IMG/VR virus record: IMGVR_UViG_3300009132_000027 | Coordinates: 1 to 26,312 of that record | DNA from: a virus | Reading direction: 5' to 3' (one strand) | Length of the DNA: 26,312 nt | Part shown: positions 16,333 to 23,824 of the stretch, in pieces | Layout: every line of letters starts with the position of its first letter | Numbering within the stretch: position 1 is the stretch's first letter | Notes under the pieces: model-generated | Told to the model about the DNA's origin: nothing | What the model saw: the letters and a program-made list of their open reading frames with translations, nothing else | Database searches by the model: none | Made by a program: the position numbers and the translations under genes

Positions 16333-16372
16333 AAAGAAAAAAAGGGGGATAAGGACTAAGCCTCATCCCCCT
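16333..16372 (-). terminator. Rho-independent terminator after the last fibre gene
   Basis: GGGGGAT (16344-16350) pairs with ATCCCCC (16365-16371), and after one mismatch AGG pairs with CCT around an ACTAAG loop. On the minus strand the stem is followed by seven Ts, C, then three Ts. It lies about 40 bases after the stop at 16412. Confidence 0.9.
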
Positions 16373-16411
16373 CTGTTTCAAAATGCTTTTAGAACTTTCA
16401 AAATACTAAGA

Positions 16412-17674
16412 TTAGAAAGTACCAGCATCTATTGTATCAGACCATGTAGGTACGCCAGATTCAACTCGGAGAACCTTACCATTGTTACCTGTAGATGAAA
16501 CAACTGTCATGTTGCCTGCACCGTTACCAAGAACGATTGCATTTGCTTCGATGGTAGAAAGACCAGTACCACCAAATCCAACATCCAGATTAGATTCATA
16601 CGTCCAGTTACCAGTAGTTACAACAGCAACACCAGAAGCACTAGAAGAATCTCCACCAGTACCACCGTGAGTTTGAGGAATAGCAGTACCATTCCACACA
16701 CCAGTTGCGATTGTACCAACACCAGTAATGTTTGGTTGACTAGCAGTTGTCAATGTACCTTCGATATCTCCGAAAGCAGCATCACCCAATGTGCCAGAAA
16801 ACTGTTCAGAACTGTTACTAGCATCCATGATATATTTGAATTTACCATCTGTTTTGTCATATCCAAAGAAACCTTCTTTGGTATTACCAGCGCCTGCATT
16901 TGCAGTAGAATCGTCATCATTCCATTTGAAAGAAATACCACGATCAGTAGTATCGTTGATAACATCTCCACCAACTACGAATACTGGATCAGAAACAGAA
17001 ACGGTTGATGATTCAACTGTTGTAGTTGTACCACTAACTGTCAAGTTACCAGCGATTGTTACATTGTTTGACAATGCGATACTTGGTGTAGAACCTTCAC
17101 CACCAGCACCAGTAATAGTAATGTTATCACCAGCAGCAACTGTAGAAACATAAGCACCAGATGTCTTTGTTCCGAGAGTTACGATACCATCTGCAACATT
17201 AGAAACCGTTGCAACACCAGCTGCAGTAATAGCAACGTGTCCTGACAACGCTTTGTTTTCCCATGCGGAATTACTATCATTCCATACGAGCAAATCTGCA
17301 TCAGTTTCTGAAGCTACGGTAGCATCAGAAATATCATTCATAGCAGGAGCTGCATTTGAAACCTGTCTATCAACATACGCTGTACTCGCAATTTTGAGAG
17401 AGTTATCATCTGCTGCCGGCGTAGTTGTTATCAGGGGAGTTCCCAATAGAGTTGTGTCGGTTAGAAGTTCTGTACCCCAACCTGGGCCACCGATTTTGTG
17501 TATAGCAGTACCACCATTCGCTACAGAGCGAACATCACCAATATACAAATAACCAGCTGCTCCACCACCGCCTGTTGATGCGTTATTATCAGACCATGCA
17601 AGTTCACCAGCAAGCAATCCAGAAGGGGTCGCTTGCCCGTCATTCCTTTTAATTTGAATTCTGTTATTAGCCAT
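16412..17674 (-). CDS. Tail fibre-like structural protein
   Basis: A 420-residue beta-rich, low-complexity virion protein. The N-terminus (RIQIKRNDGQATPSGLLAGE, 5-24, then YLYIGD at 42-47) is the attachment-type module common to tail fibres of marine T4-like phages. LKIASTAYVDRQVSNAAP (93-110) recurs in the fibre at 23825. A Val/Thr/Gly-rich repeat shaft occupies 145-235, then an RGISFKWNDD and FFGYDKTDGKF module (245-279) typical of cyanophage fibres. GVWNGTAIPQTHGGTG (325-340) is followed by a final GKVLRVESGVPTW unit, and the protein ends DAGTF. No intramolecular chaperone is visible. AAGGAAAC precedes the ATG. A strong terminator follows. The exact receptor role is unknown. Confidence 0.88.
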   Translation of the reverse strand: MANNRIQIKRNDGQATPSGLLAGELAWSDNNASTGGGGAAGYLYIGDVRSVANGGTAIHKIGGPGWGTELLTDTTLLGTPLITTTPAADDNSLKIASTAYVDRQVSNAAPAMNDISDATVASETDADLLVWNDSNSAWENKALSGHVAITAAGVATVSNVADGIVTLGTKTSGAYVSTVAAGDNITITGAGGEGSTPSIALSNNVTIAGNLTVSGTTTTVESSTVSVSDPVFVVGGDVINDTTDRGISFKWNDDDSTANAGAGNTKEGFFGYDKTDGKFKYIMDASNSSEQFSGTLGDAAFGDIEGTLTTASQPNITGVGTIATGVWNGTAIPQTHGGTGGDSSSASGVAVVTTGNWTYESNLDVGFGGTGLSTIEANAIVLGNGAGNMTVVSSTGNNGKVLRVESGVPTWSDTIDAGTF

Positions 17675-17800
17675 TATTGTTTCCTTTTTTAACTTTTATT
17701 ATAATTGAGTTTAGTCATTTACTCGCATTGTCAACATTAAATTCAATATACTCGCTTTGTTTTGGTCATTGTTTAAAATGTACCTCATTTGAAAAACTTT
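17675..17800. other. 126-bp intergenic gap with a duplicated gene end
   Basis: The gap holds a second copy of the 13-base string TTTAAAATGTACC at 17772-17784, 28 bases from the copy at 17800-17812 that encodes the terminal Gly-Thr-Phe-stop of the 88-residue gene. TTGACA and TATAAT also occur on the minus strand, but 25 bases apart, so no conventional promoter can be claimed. Nothing else is recognised. Confidence 0.5.
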
Positions 17801-18067
17801 TTAAAATGTACCACCATCATTGTTGTTTATTTCATCTATATCAATAGGTTTAAATTTACCATTTACAGCATCAAAAACTAATACGTCATTATGATTTAAA
17901 CTAGTAGGATTAACGTCTGCTAAGTCAACCATATTAATATCAGATATAGGTGTCTCAGCTGCAGTAAGTGTTGAAGTAGTCTCATCAAGCTCAGGGTCTA
18001 GTTGTACACCGCCTTCTTGAGGTGATGAGAAAGTAATACCTGATGTGTTACTTATTATCGTAATCAT
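17801..18067 (-). CDS. Small structural/fibre-associated protein
   Basis: An 88-residue acidic protein starting in a four-base ATGA overlap with the upstream gene. The N-terminus MITIISNTSGITFSSPQEGG looks like a short fibre-joining segment. The middle VDLADVNPTSLNHNDVLVFD (47-66) is a common fibre module in which a 'NxxDVLxxDxxxGKFKP' unit repeats, here once. It ends NNNDGGTF, similar to the DAGTF end of the next fibre. No catalytic or membrane feature is seen. It may be a fibre-tip or connector protein, or the stub of a longer fibre trimmed by recombination; the duplicated stop region just downstream fits the latter. Confidence 0.7.
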   Translation of the reverse strand: MITIISNTSGITFSSPQEGGVQLDPELDETTSTLTAAETPISDINMVDLADVNPTSLNHNDVLVFDAVNGKFKPIDIDEINNNDGGTF

Positions 18068-18408
18068 GTGATTGTAACCTCTGGTCTAACTGTTATCGTT
18101 CCTTCAATTACTCTTTCTTTTTCTGTTGTTGCATCATTAGTTAATTCTACATCATACAAATATTTTCCAGATTTTAAATTAGAAGTTTGTGCATTTGTTA
18201 AATGAAATTTTATTTTTCCGTTGACCGCATCCAATACTGTTATACCCATAGTTTCTTTATGTCCTACGGATTTGTAATGTCTCTTTATTCCTGATGCTAA
18301 GGTATGTCCAGTAAGATCACGAGGCGCACCAGTAGAAAATGCAAGAACAATCTCAGCGTTCCAATTCTCACCAGCGTTAATGTCTTGATTCCATATTGTT
18401 GATGCCAT
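18064..18408 (-). CDS. Small beta-sandwich-like baseplate/fibre protein
   Basis: A 114-residue protein with alternating strand pattern. It has a family layout seen in many phages: a DINAGENWNAEIVLAFSTG start, DLTGHTLASGIKRHYKS (31-47), then KIKFHLTNAQTSNLKSGKY (66-84), YDVELTND and a closing EGTITVRPEVTIT. This resembles the N-terminal domain of upper-baseplate (BppU-type) proteins and standalone fibre-network proteins. The role is probably linking fibres to the baseplate or to one another; this rests on resemblance, not on a proven match. It lies between two fibre genes and is coupled to the next by an ATGA overlap. Confidence 0.72.
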   Translation of the reverse strand: MASTIWNQDINAGENWNAEIVLAFSTGAPRDLTGHTLASGIKRHYKSVGHKETMGITVLDAVNGKIKFHLTNAQTSNLKSGKYLYDVELTNDATTEKERVIEGTITVRPEVTIT

Positions 18409-18420
18409 AATTCTTATCCT

Positions 18421-20220
18421 TTAATAATTAATCGCCCAACCATGAAGTCGAGTTACTTTAGAACCAACTGATTGATTAGCCCAAACTCCTTTAACGGCTA
18501 TTTGAGTTCCGCTTGTTACGGTTGTATTTCCTAAAGAAACTATTTTTTTAGTTCCAGTATAAGTAGTCGGAGTTCCATAACTACTGGCTTCTGTCCAGTT
18601 ACTTCCATTATCAGCAGTAAAGTAAATTTTAAAATCAGAACCTAAAGTCGCTGTGCCAGCTTCATCTTCGTACACAATTACTCCCGAAACAGAAGTTCTA
18701 CTTGATGAAGCAGTTTGTGTAACAGAAACTAAAGTACCAGTTGAACTATTACAAGTTGTTTGCGTTTCTGTCCACTTAATATTTGTCATATTCGTACTAG
18801 CATCTTGTCCTGCTATTGCACCTCTAAAAGTAGCACTTGAAGGGTGAGATGCGTAAGTATGTCTCAGGTTGCCACCTATATAAAGTTTGATGGTTGTTCC
18901 AACTCTTTCAAACTTAATTGTCTCGCCGTTTGCAACAGATGGATATGTGCTACCCTGTGTACTCCCCCCATAATAAGCCTGATTTCCGTTACTGCCGGGA
19001 TACCATGAATCAGCATGATAACTTACCGTCATATTTTCTAAGTTACCTCTATCTTTTGGGTAACTACCAAAAGAACCTAATTCATTGTTATCAAAAATAC
19101 CAACAAATCCAGTTGTATTGCCTGTCCAACTATTATCTGCTTGAAAAGTAAAATCACCCGAAAAGGTTTTGGTTGTATAGATACTATAATTACTTGATGT
19201 TTGATCTGCACCACCAGTAGTCAAAGTATATCCACTTGTTCCCCCACCCCAATCAGAAGCAGCTATTGTAGTTTCAACCAAACTCTGTATGATACTTGCA
19301 ACATACTCATCATCTACATCACGATCAACTGTAGTTTCAGTAGCTATCCCTGTATCATCTTCAAAGCCATCTATGAAACAATCATTTAAACTAAATGCAA
19401 CTCTATTACCATCTACCGCTTGACTAATTGCTAATTTTAAAATGTCTGCCTGAATACCAGAGAGATCAACTCCAACCCCTGTTAATGCTGATCCATCACC
19501 GTGAAAACTTGTTGCAGTTACCGTACCAGTACCAGATATATTATTGTTGTTTAAATCTAATGTGCCACCAAGCATTGGTGAAGTATCATCCAGTAGCTTA
19601 CCAATCTTTCCTATTGCATCATTCGCACCCGCTTTGGTTAATATCCCATCAATCGAAATACCACCACTACTACCATCTGGATTTTTAACTAAAAGACCGT
19701 CTAGGGCAATACCATATTCATCCCCAGGCTTAGTTGTCATGGATGTTCCATCTGCAAAATTTAATGCTTTACCACTTGCAATATGTAAACCATCCGTTTT
19801 TACGGTTGCAATTTGTTCAACCGCACCATCATTTCTAACTTGAAGTTCTAATTCACCATCTTCCGTTGAAGAAGTTGCATCATTTATTTTACTTACAATA
19901 TTCGCATATACAATTTTATTAGTATTATCATTCTCTCCATAAAACCTTATATTCCCGATAGCATCAGAGTCAAATGGAGAAAAAGAATTTCTATATAAAT
20001 TTAAGGTTGGGCCTTCCGTAGAACCAGCATCCGTAGATGTCAATTCTAAAGAAGGCTTACCTGTGTTTGTTTCAGAAATCGTAACGATTGAATCATCTGA
20101 CTTCCTAGTATAGATTTTTTGATCTGCGACATTCATGCAGATTTCACCTACTTCTAATTCGCTAGTAGTAGGAACGGAATTGGCAGATTCGCTTCTTTTT
20201 ATTTTTATCTTTATTGTCAT
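18421..20220 (-). CDS. Tail fibre protein with lectin-like domain
   Basis: A 599-residue fibre. Residues 1-48 form the attachment module (IKRSESANSVPTTSELEVGE then IYTRKSDDSIVTI). Residues 55-165 are a beta-rich domain of the LNLYRNS and GNIRFYGEN type. DDTSPMLGGTLDLNNNNISG (211-230) and SFHGDGSALTGV (238-249) are short fibre-shaft modules. Residues about 345-485 look like a concanavalin/LamG-type jelly roll (GFVGIFDNNELGSFG, NMTVSYHADSWYPGSNGN, IKFERVGTTIKLYIGG), suggesting sugar binding. Residues 495-599 form another beta-domain ending HGWAINY. Late promoter consensus 20254-20261 lies upstream. Receptor recognition is inferred. Confidence 0.87.
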   Translation of the reverse strand: MTIKIKIKRSESANSVPTTSELEVGEICMNVADQKIYTRKSDDSIVTISETNTGKPSLELTSTDAGSTEGPTLNLYRNSFSPFDSDAIGNIRFYGENDNTNKIVYANIVSKINDATSSTEDGELELQVRNDGAVEQIATVKTDGLHIASGKALNFADGTSMTTKPGDEYGIALDGLLVKNPDGSSGGISIDGILTKAGANDAIGKIGKLLDDTSPMLGGTLDLNNNNISGTGTVTATSFHGDGSALTGVGVDLSGIQADILKLAISQAVDGNRVAFSLNDCFIDGFEDDTGIATETTVDRDVDDEYVASIIQSLVETTIAASDWGGGTSGYTLTTGGADQTSSNYSIYTTKTFSGDFTFQADNSWTGNTTGFVGIFDNNELGSFGSYPKDRGNLENMTVSYHADSWYPGSNGNQAYYGGSTQGSTYPSVANGETIKFERVGTTIKLYIGGNLRHTYASHPSSATFRGAIAGQDASTNMTNIKWTETQTTCNSSTGTLVSVTQTASSSRTSVSGVIVYEDEAGTATLGSDFKIYFTADNGSNWTEASSYGTPTTYTGTKKIVSLGNTTVTSGTQIAVKGVWANQSVGSKVTRLHGWAINY

Positions 20221-20253
20221 AACAAAAAATTACAATCTGTTAGATTTTTGAAT

Positions 20254-20261
20254 TATTTATA
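20254..20261 (-). promoter_or_regulatory. T4-type late promoter TATAAATA
   Basis: Exact TATAAATA on the minus strand, overlapping the stop codon of the 113-residue gene and 34 bases before the ATG of the lectin-like fibre at 20220. Its spacing to the start is similar to that at 2797 and 9490. Confidence 0.55.
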
Positions 20262-20598
20262 AAGTCTTTGGCAACCATTTTCTACTAAAAAATTTATCAG
20301 TAGTAATGAATTCGTCAAGGACTTCTTTATGTTTTTCATAAAATTCATCTGTGCAATTTAACATACCAAACCAGCCATGGTAATGTTTTTTATGCTCAAG
20401 GATACTCCCATTGGGGAGTATCCTAGCCGGTTTTTTAATTAATTTACCAAAGGGATTCCAACTATATTCAATAGTTGATTTTTCCCAAATCAATTCACCA
20501 GTAAAGTTATCTTCAGCTGTTAAAAAAGTTAACTTTTCTTTTGCATATTTCTCACCTTGAGTTGATAATAACAAATAATCATTTCTATTCATTGGCAT
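20257..20598 (-). CDS. Small hypothetical protein between two fibre genes
   Basis: A 113-residue, soluble, Lys- and aromatic-rich protein that looks globular, unlike its repetitive neighbours (NPFGKLIKKPARILPNGSIL near the middle; HKKHYHGWFGMLNCTDEFYE after it). AAGGAG eight bases before the first ATG favours that start over the ATG two codons later. Compact non-fibrous genes lying between fibres are sometimes assembly chaperones or adhesins (as gp57 and gp38 in T4), but no homology is visible. It contains an 11-bp perfect inverted repeat at 20399-20424 that resembles a plus-strand terminator. The family is not recognised. Confidence 0.72.
   Translation of the reverse strand: MPMNRNDYLLLSTQGEKYAKEKLTFLTAEDNFTGELIWEKSTIEYSWNPFGKLIKKPARILPNGSILEHKKHYHGWFGMLNCTDEFYEKHKEVLDEFITTDKFFSRKWLPKTL
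20399..20430 (+). repeat. Perfect inverted repeat resembling a plus-strand terminator inside a coding region
   Basis: AGGATACTCCC (20399-20409) and GGGAGTATCCT (20414-20424) are perfect complements around an ATTG loop. On the plus strand the stem is followed by AGCCGG and six Ts. The region is coding on the minus strand (Arg-Ile-Leu-Pro-Asn-Gly-Ser-Ile-Leu), so the symmetry also had to satisfy codons. It may terminate antisense transcripts or fold in the mRNA. Confidence 0.5.
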
Positions 20599-20622
20599 TG
20601 TTTATACTCCTTTAAGAAAAAA

Positions 20623-23067
20623 TTAACCTAGAGCGATTGCTAAAGTAGAACTACTTACCCATGAAGGAGCTGCACCAGCACCGTTAGACTGTAAATAACA
20701 ACTTTCTACAGCTTCGAGTCTTACCCAATCAGTTCCATCATAGTACATAATGTCGCCATGTGCATTACCTGTCAATTCAATCTTAGTACCATCAACAGCA
20801 CCATCTTGAATCTTAGCAAGTCTTACTGCACCATCTTGAATCTCTGCAAATGTAACACTATTAGCTGCTAAGTCTTCAGCAACGATAATGTCAAGTGCGA
20901 TCTTATCAGATGTAATTGAGTTTGCACCCAACTTAGCATTTGTAACTGCACCATCAGCAATTTTTGCTTCCGTAACATTCGCATCAACGATTGCAGCTGT
21001 ATCAACTGAATCATCAGCAAGTTTGTTAGCGGTTACTGAATTGTCAGCAAGTTCTGCTTCAACAACAGTACCATCAGCAATATGAGAAGCATTGATCTGT
21101 CCAGCAGCAATCTTAGCTGATGTAATATTACCATCTACTATCTTAGCAGTTGTTACTGAATCAGCAGCCAACTTAGCATTTGTAACATTCAAGTCAACAA
21201 TCTTAGCAGTTGTGATTGCATTACTTCCAACCTTGTCAACTGTAACTTGAAGATCGCCAATGTGAGCTGTGTCGATAGAACCATCAGCATAATGTTGAGA
21301 ATCAACAGCGTCGTTAGCTATATGTTCAGCGTCGATACCACCAGCAGCTAAATGTTCACTATCAACTGCATCATCAGCAATTTTAGTTCCATCAATAACA
21401 TCATTAGCAAGTTTTGCTCTTGTAACATTCAAGTCTTTGATCTTAGCAGTTTCAACTGCATCATTACTCAATTCTGCAACTGTAATTGCATTATTAGCAA
21501 TATCATCAGCAACGATAACATCAAAGGCAATCTTACTAGATGTAATTGCATTATCTAAGATGTGTTCGTTTTGAATTGCATTATCTTGGATATGGTTTTG
21601 TGCAATAGAGTCATTACCTAATTTATTTCCAGTAACTGCTCCATCAGCAAGTTTACCTTCCGTTACCGCACTAGCACCAATCTTAGTTTCTGTAACTGAA
21701 CCAGCCATTAACTTAGATTCACTAACAGTATTATCTGAAACCGTACCAGATGAAGAAATCTGAATTGTAGAAAGATCAGTATTAACTTCAATAGAACGAT
21801 TTTGCATATCGATTGTAGCAAGTGCTTGAGGATAAATCTCAAAACCCTTCAACCAACCACTACCTGAGTTAGCATATCCTGTACCATGAAAGAACTTAGC
21901 AGAATAATTAGAACTACCAGTTTTCAAAGGTACTGTAATTGATGTATCTGGAAGATTTGCAGACAAAACACCATTAGATGAATAATGGAAATGATTAATC
22001 TTCATTGACATCAAACCACGATATTGTGTCTTTGATACTAAACCAATACCAGCATCAAAAGGATCACTTGCTAATTGAGATTCGGAGTTAGATACAACTC
22101 TAACTTTACCATCACTCAACAATGTCATGTAGTTTGCATTAGTAGAATCAGCGTAATGAAAAATCGGTGTTACTGTTTCAGTAGTGTTCAAAGGAACATA
22201 ATCACACCACATAGAAACACCAGCGTTCCAGTTCCATGCATCATCCGTAGCAGAAATCAAAGCAACGTCAGCAGCTCTTGCAACTGTAGATGTAGTTGTT
22301 GGAACATAAGAAGTCATGTATGCAAGTGCTTCACATTGAGCACCCCAAAGATGAATCTTATTACCAGCAGTATGTGCTGAAGTCGTAGAAATATCATCAT
22401 CATTTCTTGCTTTGAAATAAATTTCACCAGCTGAAGAAGCATCAGCAGTAAAAGTTACCCAACAGCGATACCATCCACCAGAATATTCGTCCATTCCAGA
22501 AGCATCTGCACCGTTACCAGCTGTTCCAACCGCACCAGTAGAAAGATTAAATGTTTTTGCGAATGTACGTCCAGCGGCATCATTATCAAGATTAGATATT
22601 TCAAGATAATCATAACCTAATGATTTTCTAGCCCAAACTGAAACTGTATATTTTGTTCCGTTTGTAAAAGTCAATCCTGTTTGTCTTGCTGCTACGATAC
22701 CAGTACCAGTTGAAGCAGCGTTAAGATAATCACCAGTTTTCAAACCGTCAGGCGACATGAAATCTGTACCATTTGCAGACATACCACCTAAGTTTGTTAA
22801 GGTAGCAGCTGTATCAACTGCCCATGTTGTAGAAAAATCTGATGATTGTAAAAGCATATTTGTAGAAGCTTCTTCTAACAAATAACCTCTGCGAACACCA
22901 ACCAAAGACATAGAAGGATAATAGTCCATACGAACTTCATCCGTTGCCATGGTTTCAATGTGTCCAATTTTATTTACTCTTGTACCTTGTGATGCCCGTG
23001 AGAAAGTCAAATTACTTGGTTTTTGCTCACCGGCTATCATCCTTAGTGATTCAGATATTGCAGCCAT
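20623..23067 (-). CDS. Large tail fibre/adhesin with decapeptide repeat shaft
   Basis: An 814-residue protein. Residues 18-80 carry the phage adhesin signature (NLTFSRASQGTRVNKIGHIE, then RRGYLLEEASTNMLLQSSDF). Residues 80-265 look like a carbohydrate-binding beta-sandwich (YTVSVWARKS, GGWYRCWVTFTAD, IHLWGAQCEALAYMTSYVPT). Residues 270-420 form a second jelly-roll-like domain (PIFHYADSTNANYMTLLSDG, WLKGFEIYPQAL). From 449 to 763 follow 31 exact-length ten-residue repeats and a half unit. The tail is HGDIMYYDGTDWVRLEAVES and a Ser/Ala-rich end. The likely role is host glycan recognition on a long shaft. Here the putative binding domains are N-terminal to the repeats, the reverse of a classic fibre. 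AGGGGAAA precedes the ATG. Confidence 0.9.
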   Translation of the reverse strand: MAAISESLRMIAGEQKPSNLTFSRASQGTRVNKIGHIETMATDEVRMDYYPSMSLVGVRRGYLLEEASTNMLLQSSDFSTTWAVDTAATLTNLGGMSANGTDFMSPDGLKTGDYLNAASTGTGIVAARQTGLTFTNGTKYTVSVWARKSLGYDYLEISNLDNDAAGRTFAKTFNLSTGAVGTAGNGADASGMDEYSGGWYRCWVTFTADASSAGEIYFKARNDDDISTTSAHTAGNKIHLWGAQCEALAYMTSYVPTTTSTVARAADVALISATDDAWNWNAGVSMWCDYVPLNTTETVTPIFHYADSTNANYMTLLSDGKVRVVSNSESQLASDPFDAGIGLVSKTQYRGLMSMKINHFHYSSNGVLSANLPDTSITVPLKTGSSNYSAKFFHGTGYANSGSGWLKGFEIYPQALATIDMQNRSIEVNTDLSTIQISSSGTVSDNTVSESKLMAGSVTETKIGASAVTEGKLADGAVTGNKLGNDSIAQNHIQDNAIQNEHILDNAITSSKIAFDVIVADDIANNAITVAELSNDAVETAKIKDLNVTRAKLANDVIDGTKIADDAVDSEHLAAGGIDAEHIANDAVDSQHYADGSIDTAHIGDLQVTVDKVGSNAITTAKIVDLNVTNAKLAADSVTTAKIVDGNITSAKIAAGQINASHIADGTVVEAELADNSVTANKLADDSVDTAAIVDANVTEAKIADGAVTNAKLGANSITSDKIALDIIVAEDLAANSVTFAEIQDGAVRLAKIQDGAVDGTKIELTGNAHGDIMYYDGTDWVRLEAVESCYLQSNGAGAAPSWVSSSTLAIALG
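20779..21723 (-). repeat. 31 tandem decapeptide (30-bp) repeats in the large fibre
   Basis: Encodes residues 449-763 as consecutive ten-residue units of consensus T-x-x-K-(I/L)-A-D-x-A-(V/I), e.g. TEGKLADGAV, TTAKIVDGNI, TANKLADDSV, with no insertion or deletion across 31 units. Higher-order copies exist: units 7-8 resemble units 28-29 exactly 630 bp apart (see 20881 and 21511), and units 10 and 18 resemble each other 240 bp apart. Confidence 0.92.
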
Positions 23068-23120
23068 TCGTCGTTTCCCCTATTGTAATGTTGTTGATGT
23101 GTTAGTTAATATATAATTGA

Positions 23121-23378
23121 TTATACGTCAGCATCCCATAGATCGAAACAATTAAATTCAACTCTATCTGATGTTTGCACACCAGTAGTAAAAGTAACGC
23201 TCGTTCCGTTTGTTGCAGTATAATCTGTACCACTTATTAACTTAATACCATTGAGAAACACGAACAACCTATTGGGTGTATATGTTATACTAAATACCGT
23301 CTGGTTCGCTGTAGGTGTAACGATCATGCTCCTCACACCAGATGGTTGCGTTCCCATAAAATCTGTTGTTGATGACAT
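23121..23378 (-). CDS. Small virion protein with LNGIKL domain
   Basis: An 85-residue protein consisting almost entirely of one beta-rich domain: a TVFSITYTPNRLFVFLNGIK strand pair, then LISGTDYTATNGTSVTFTT. The same domain forms the C-terminus of the 300-residue fibre at 23825 (VYMNGIKLVNGVDFTATNGT), so the two are paralogous. AGGAAAAT lies upstream of the ATG. The 'FLNG..L..G.DYT..NGT.V' motif is widespread in marine phage fibre-associated proteins. It is probably a fibre tip or a decoration subunit. No enzymatic residues are seen. Confidence 0.8.
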   Translation of the reverse strand: MSSTTDFMGTQPSGVRSMIVTPTANQTVFSITYTPNRLFVFLNGIKLISGTDYTATNGTSVTFTTGVQTSDRVEFNCFDLWDADV

Positions 23379-23432
23379 ATTTATTTTCCTTTTCTATGAA
23401 AGTATTATGTAAATTTAAATTACTGAATTGTA

Positions 23433-23759
23433 TTAATTAACATCTTCAAGAACTGAACACATAACATCTACTGTTTGGTCAGATGTAACCGTAATTGAAT
23501 CACTACCATCCAAAACAATTTTTTGTCCAGATACTATTTTCATAGATGAACCAGCTAATACGTTTGTACCTTTAACAAGATATGCAGATGTTCCACCAGA
23601 ACTATCTATAACTATTACGTCAATAGATGCTGTACTGCCAGATGTATTAGCTACGTCCAATTCCAATACGATTGATGATTTACCAGCGGGAGCTGCATAA
23701 ACCGTTGTAACACTTGTAACAGATGCTGCTTGTGCATTTTTAAATGTGTTTGTACCCAT
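23433..23759 (-). CDS. Small beta-rich virion protein
   Basis: A 108-residue protein, Ser/Thr/Val-rich with an evident beta-sandwich pattern. It has an N-terminal TVYAAPAGKSSIVLELDVAN segment, then SAYLVKGTNVLAGSSMKIVS, GQKIVLDGSDSITV and DVMCSVLEDV at the end. This small family occurs beside fibre genes in T4-like marine phages and is assumed to be structural. AAGGAAAC precedes the start. A single cysteine lies near the C-terminus. It lies between the two NGIKL-domain genes. No function beyond virion decoration or fibre association can be supported. Confidence 0.75.
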   Translation of the reverse strand: MGTNTFKNAQAASVTSVTTVYAAPAGKSSIVLELDVANTSGSTASIDVIVIDSSGGTSAYLVKGTNVLAGSSMKIVSGQKIVLDGSDSITVTSDQTVDVMCSVLEDVN

Positions 23760-23824
23760 TTGGCGTGTTTCCTTATTTCTATAAAGTTATTATTAGATTT
23801 ATTTGACTACTCATTCCTTAATAC

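Noticed and set aside
16482-17552. Plus-strand open frames opposite the fibre genes
   Set aside because: Fibre genes lack rare codons that create antisense stops; the products show no domain, and their spacing fits shadows.
17698-17734. Perfect TTGACA and TATAAT hexamers on the minus strand before the 420-residue fibre
   Set aside because: They are 25 bases apart, too far for a sigma70 promoter; no better -35 is found at 16-18 bases.
20779-21723. Regular 30-bp periodicity resembling a CRISPR-like array
   Set aside because: Units are divergent, have no unique spacers, and stay in one open frame encoding a decapeptide repeat.
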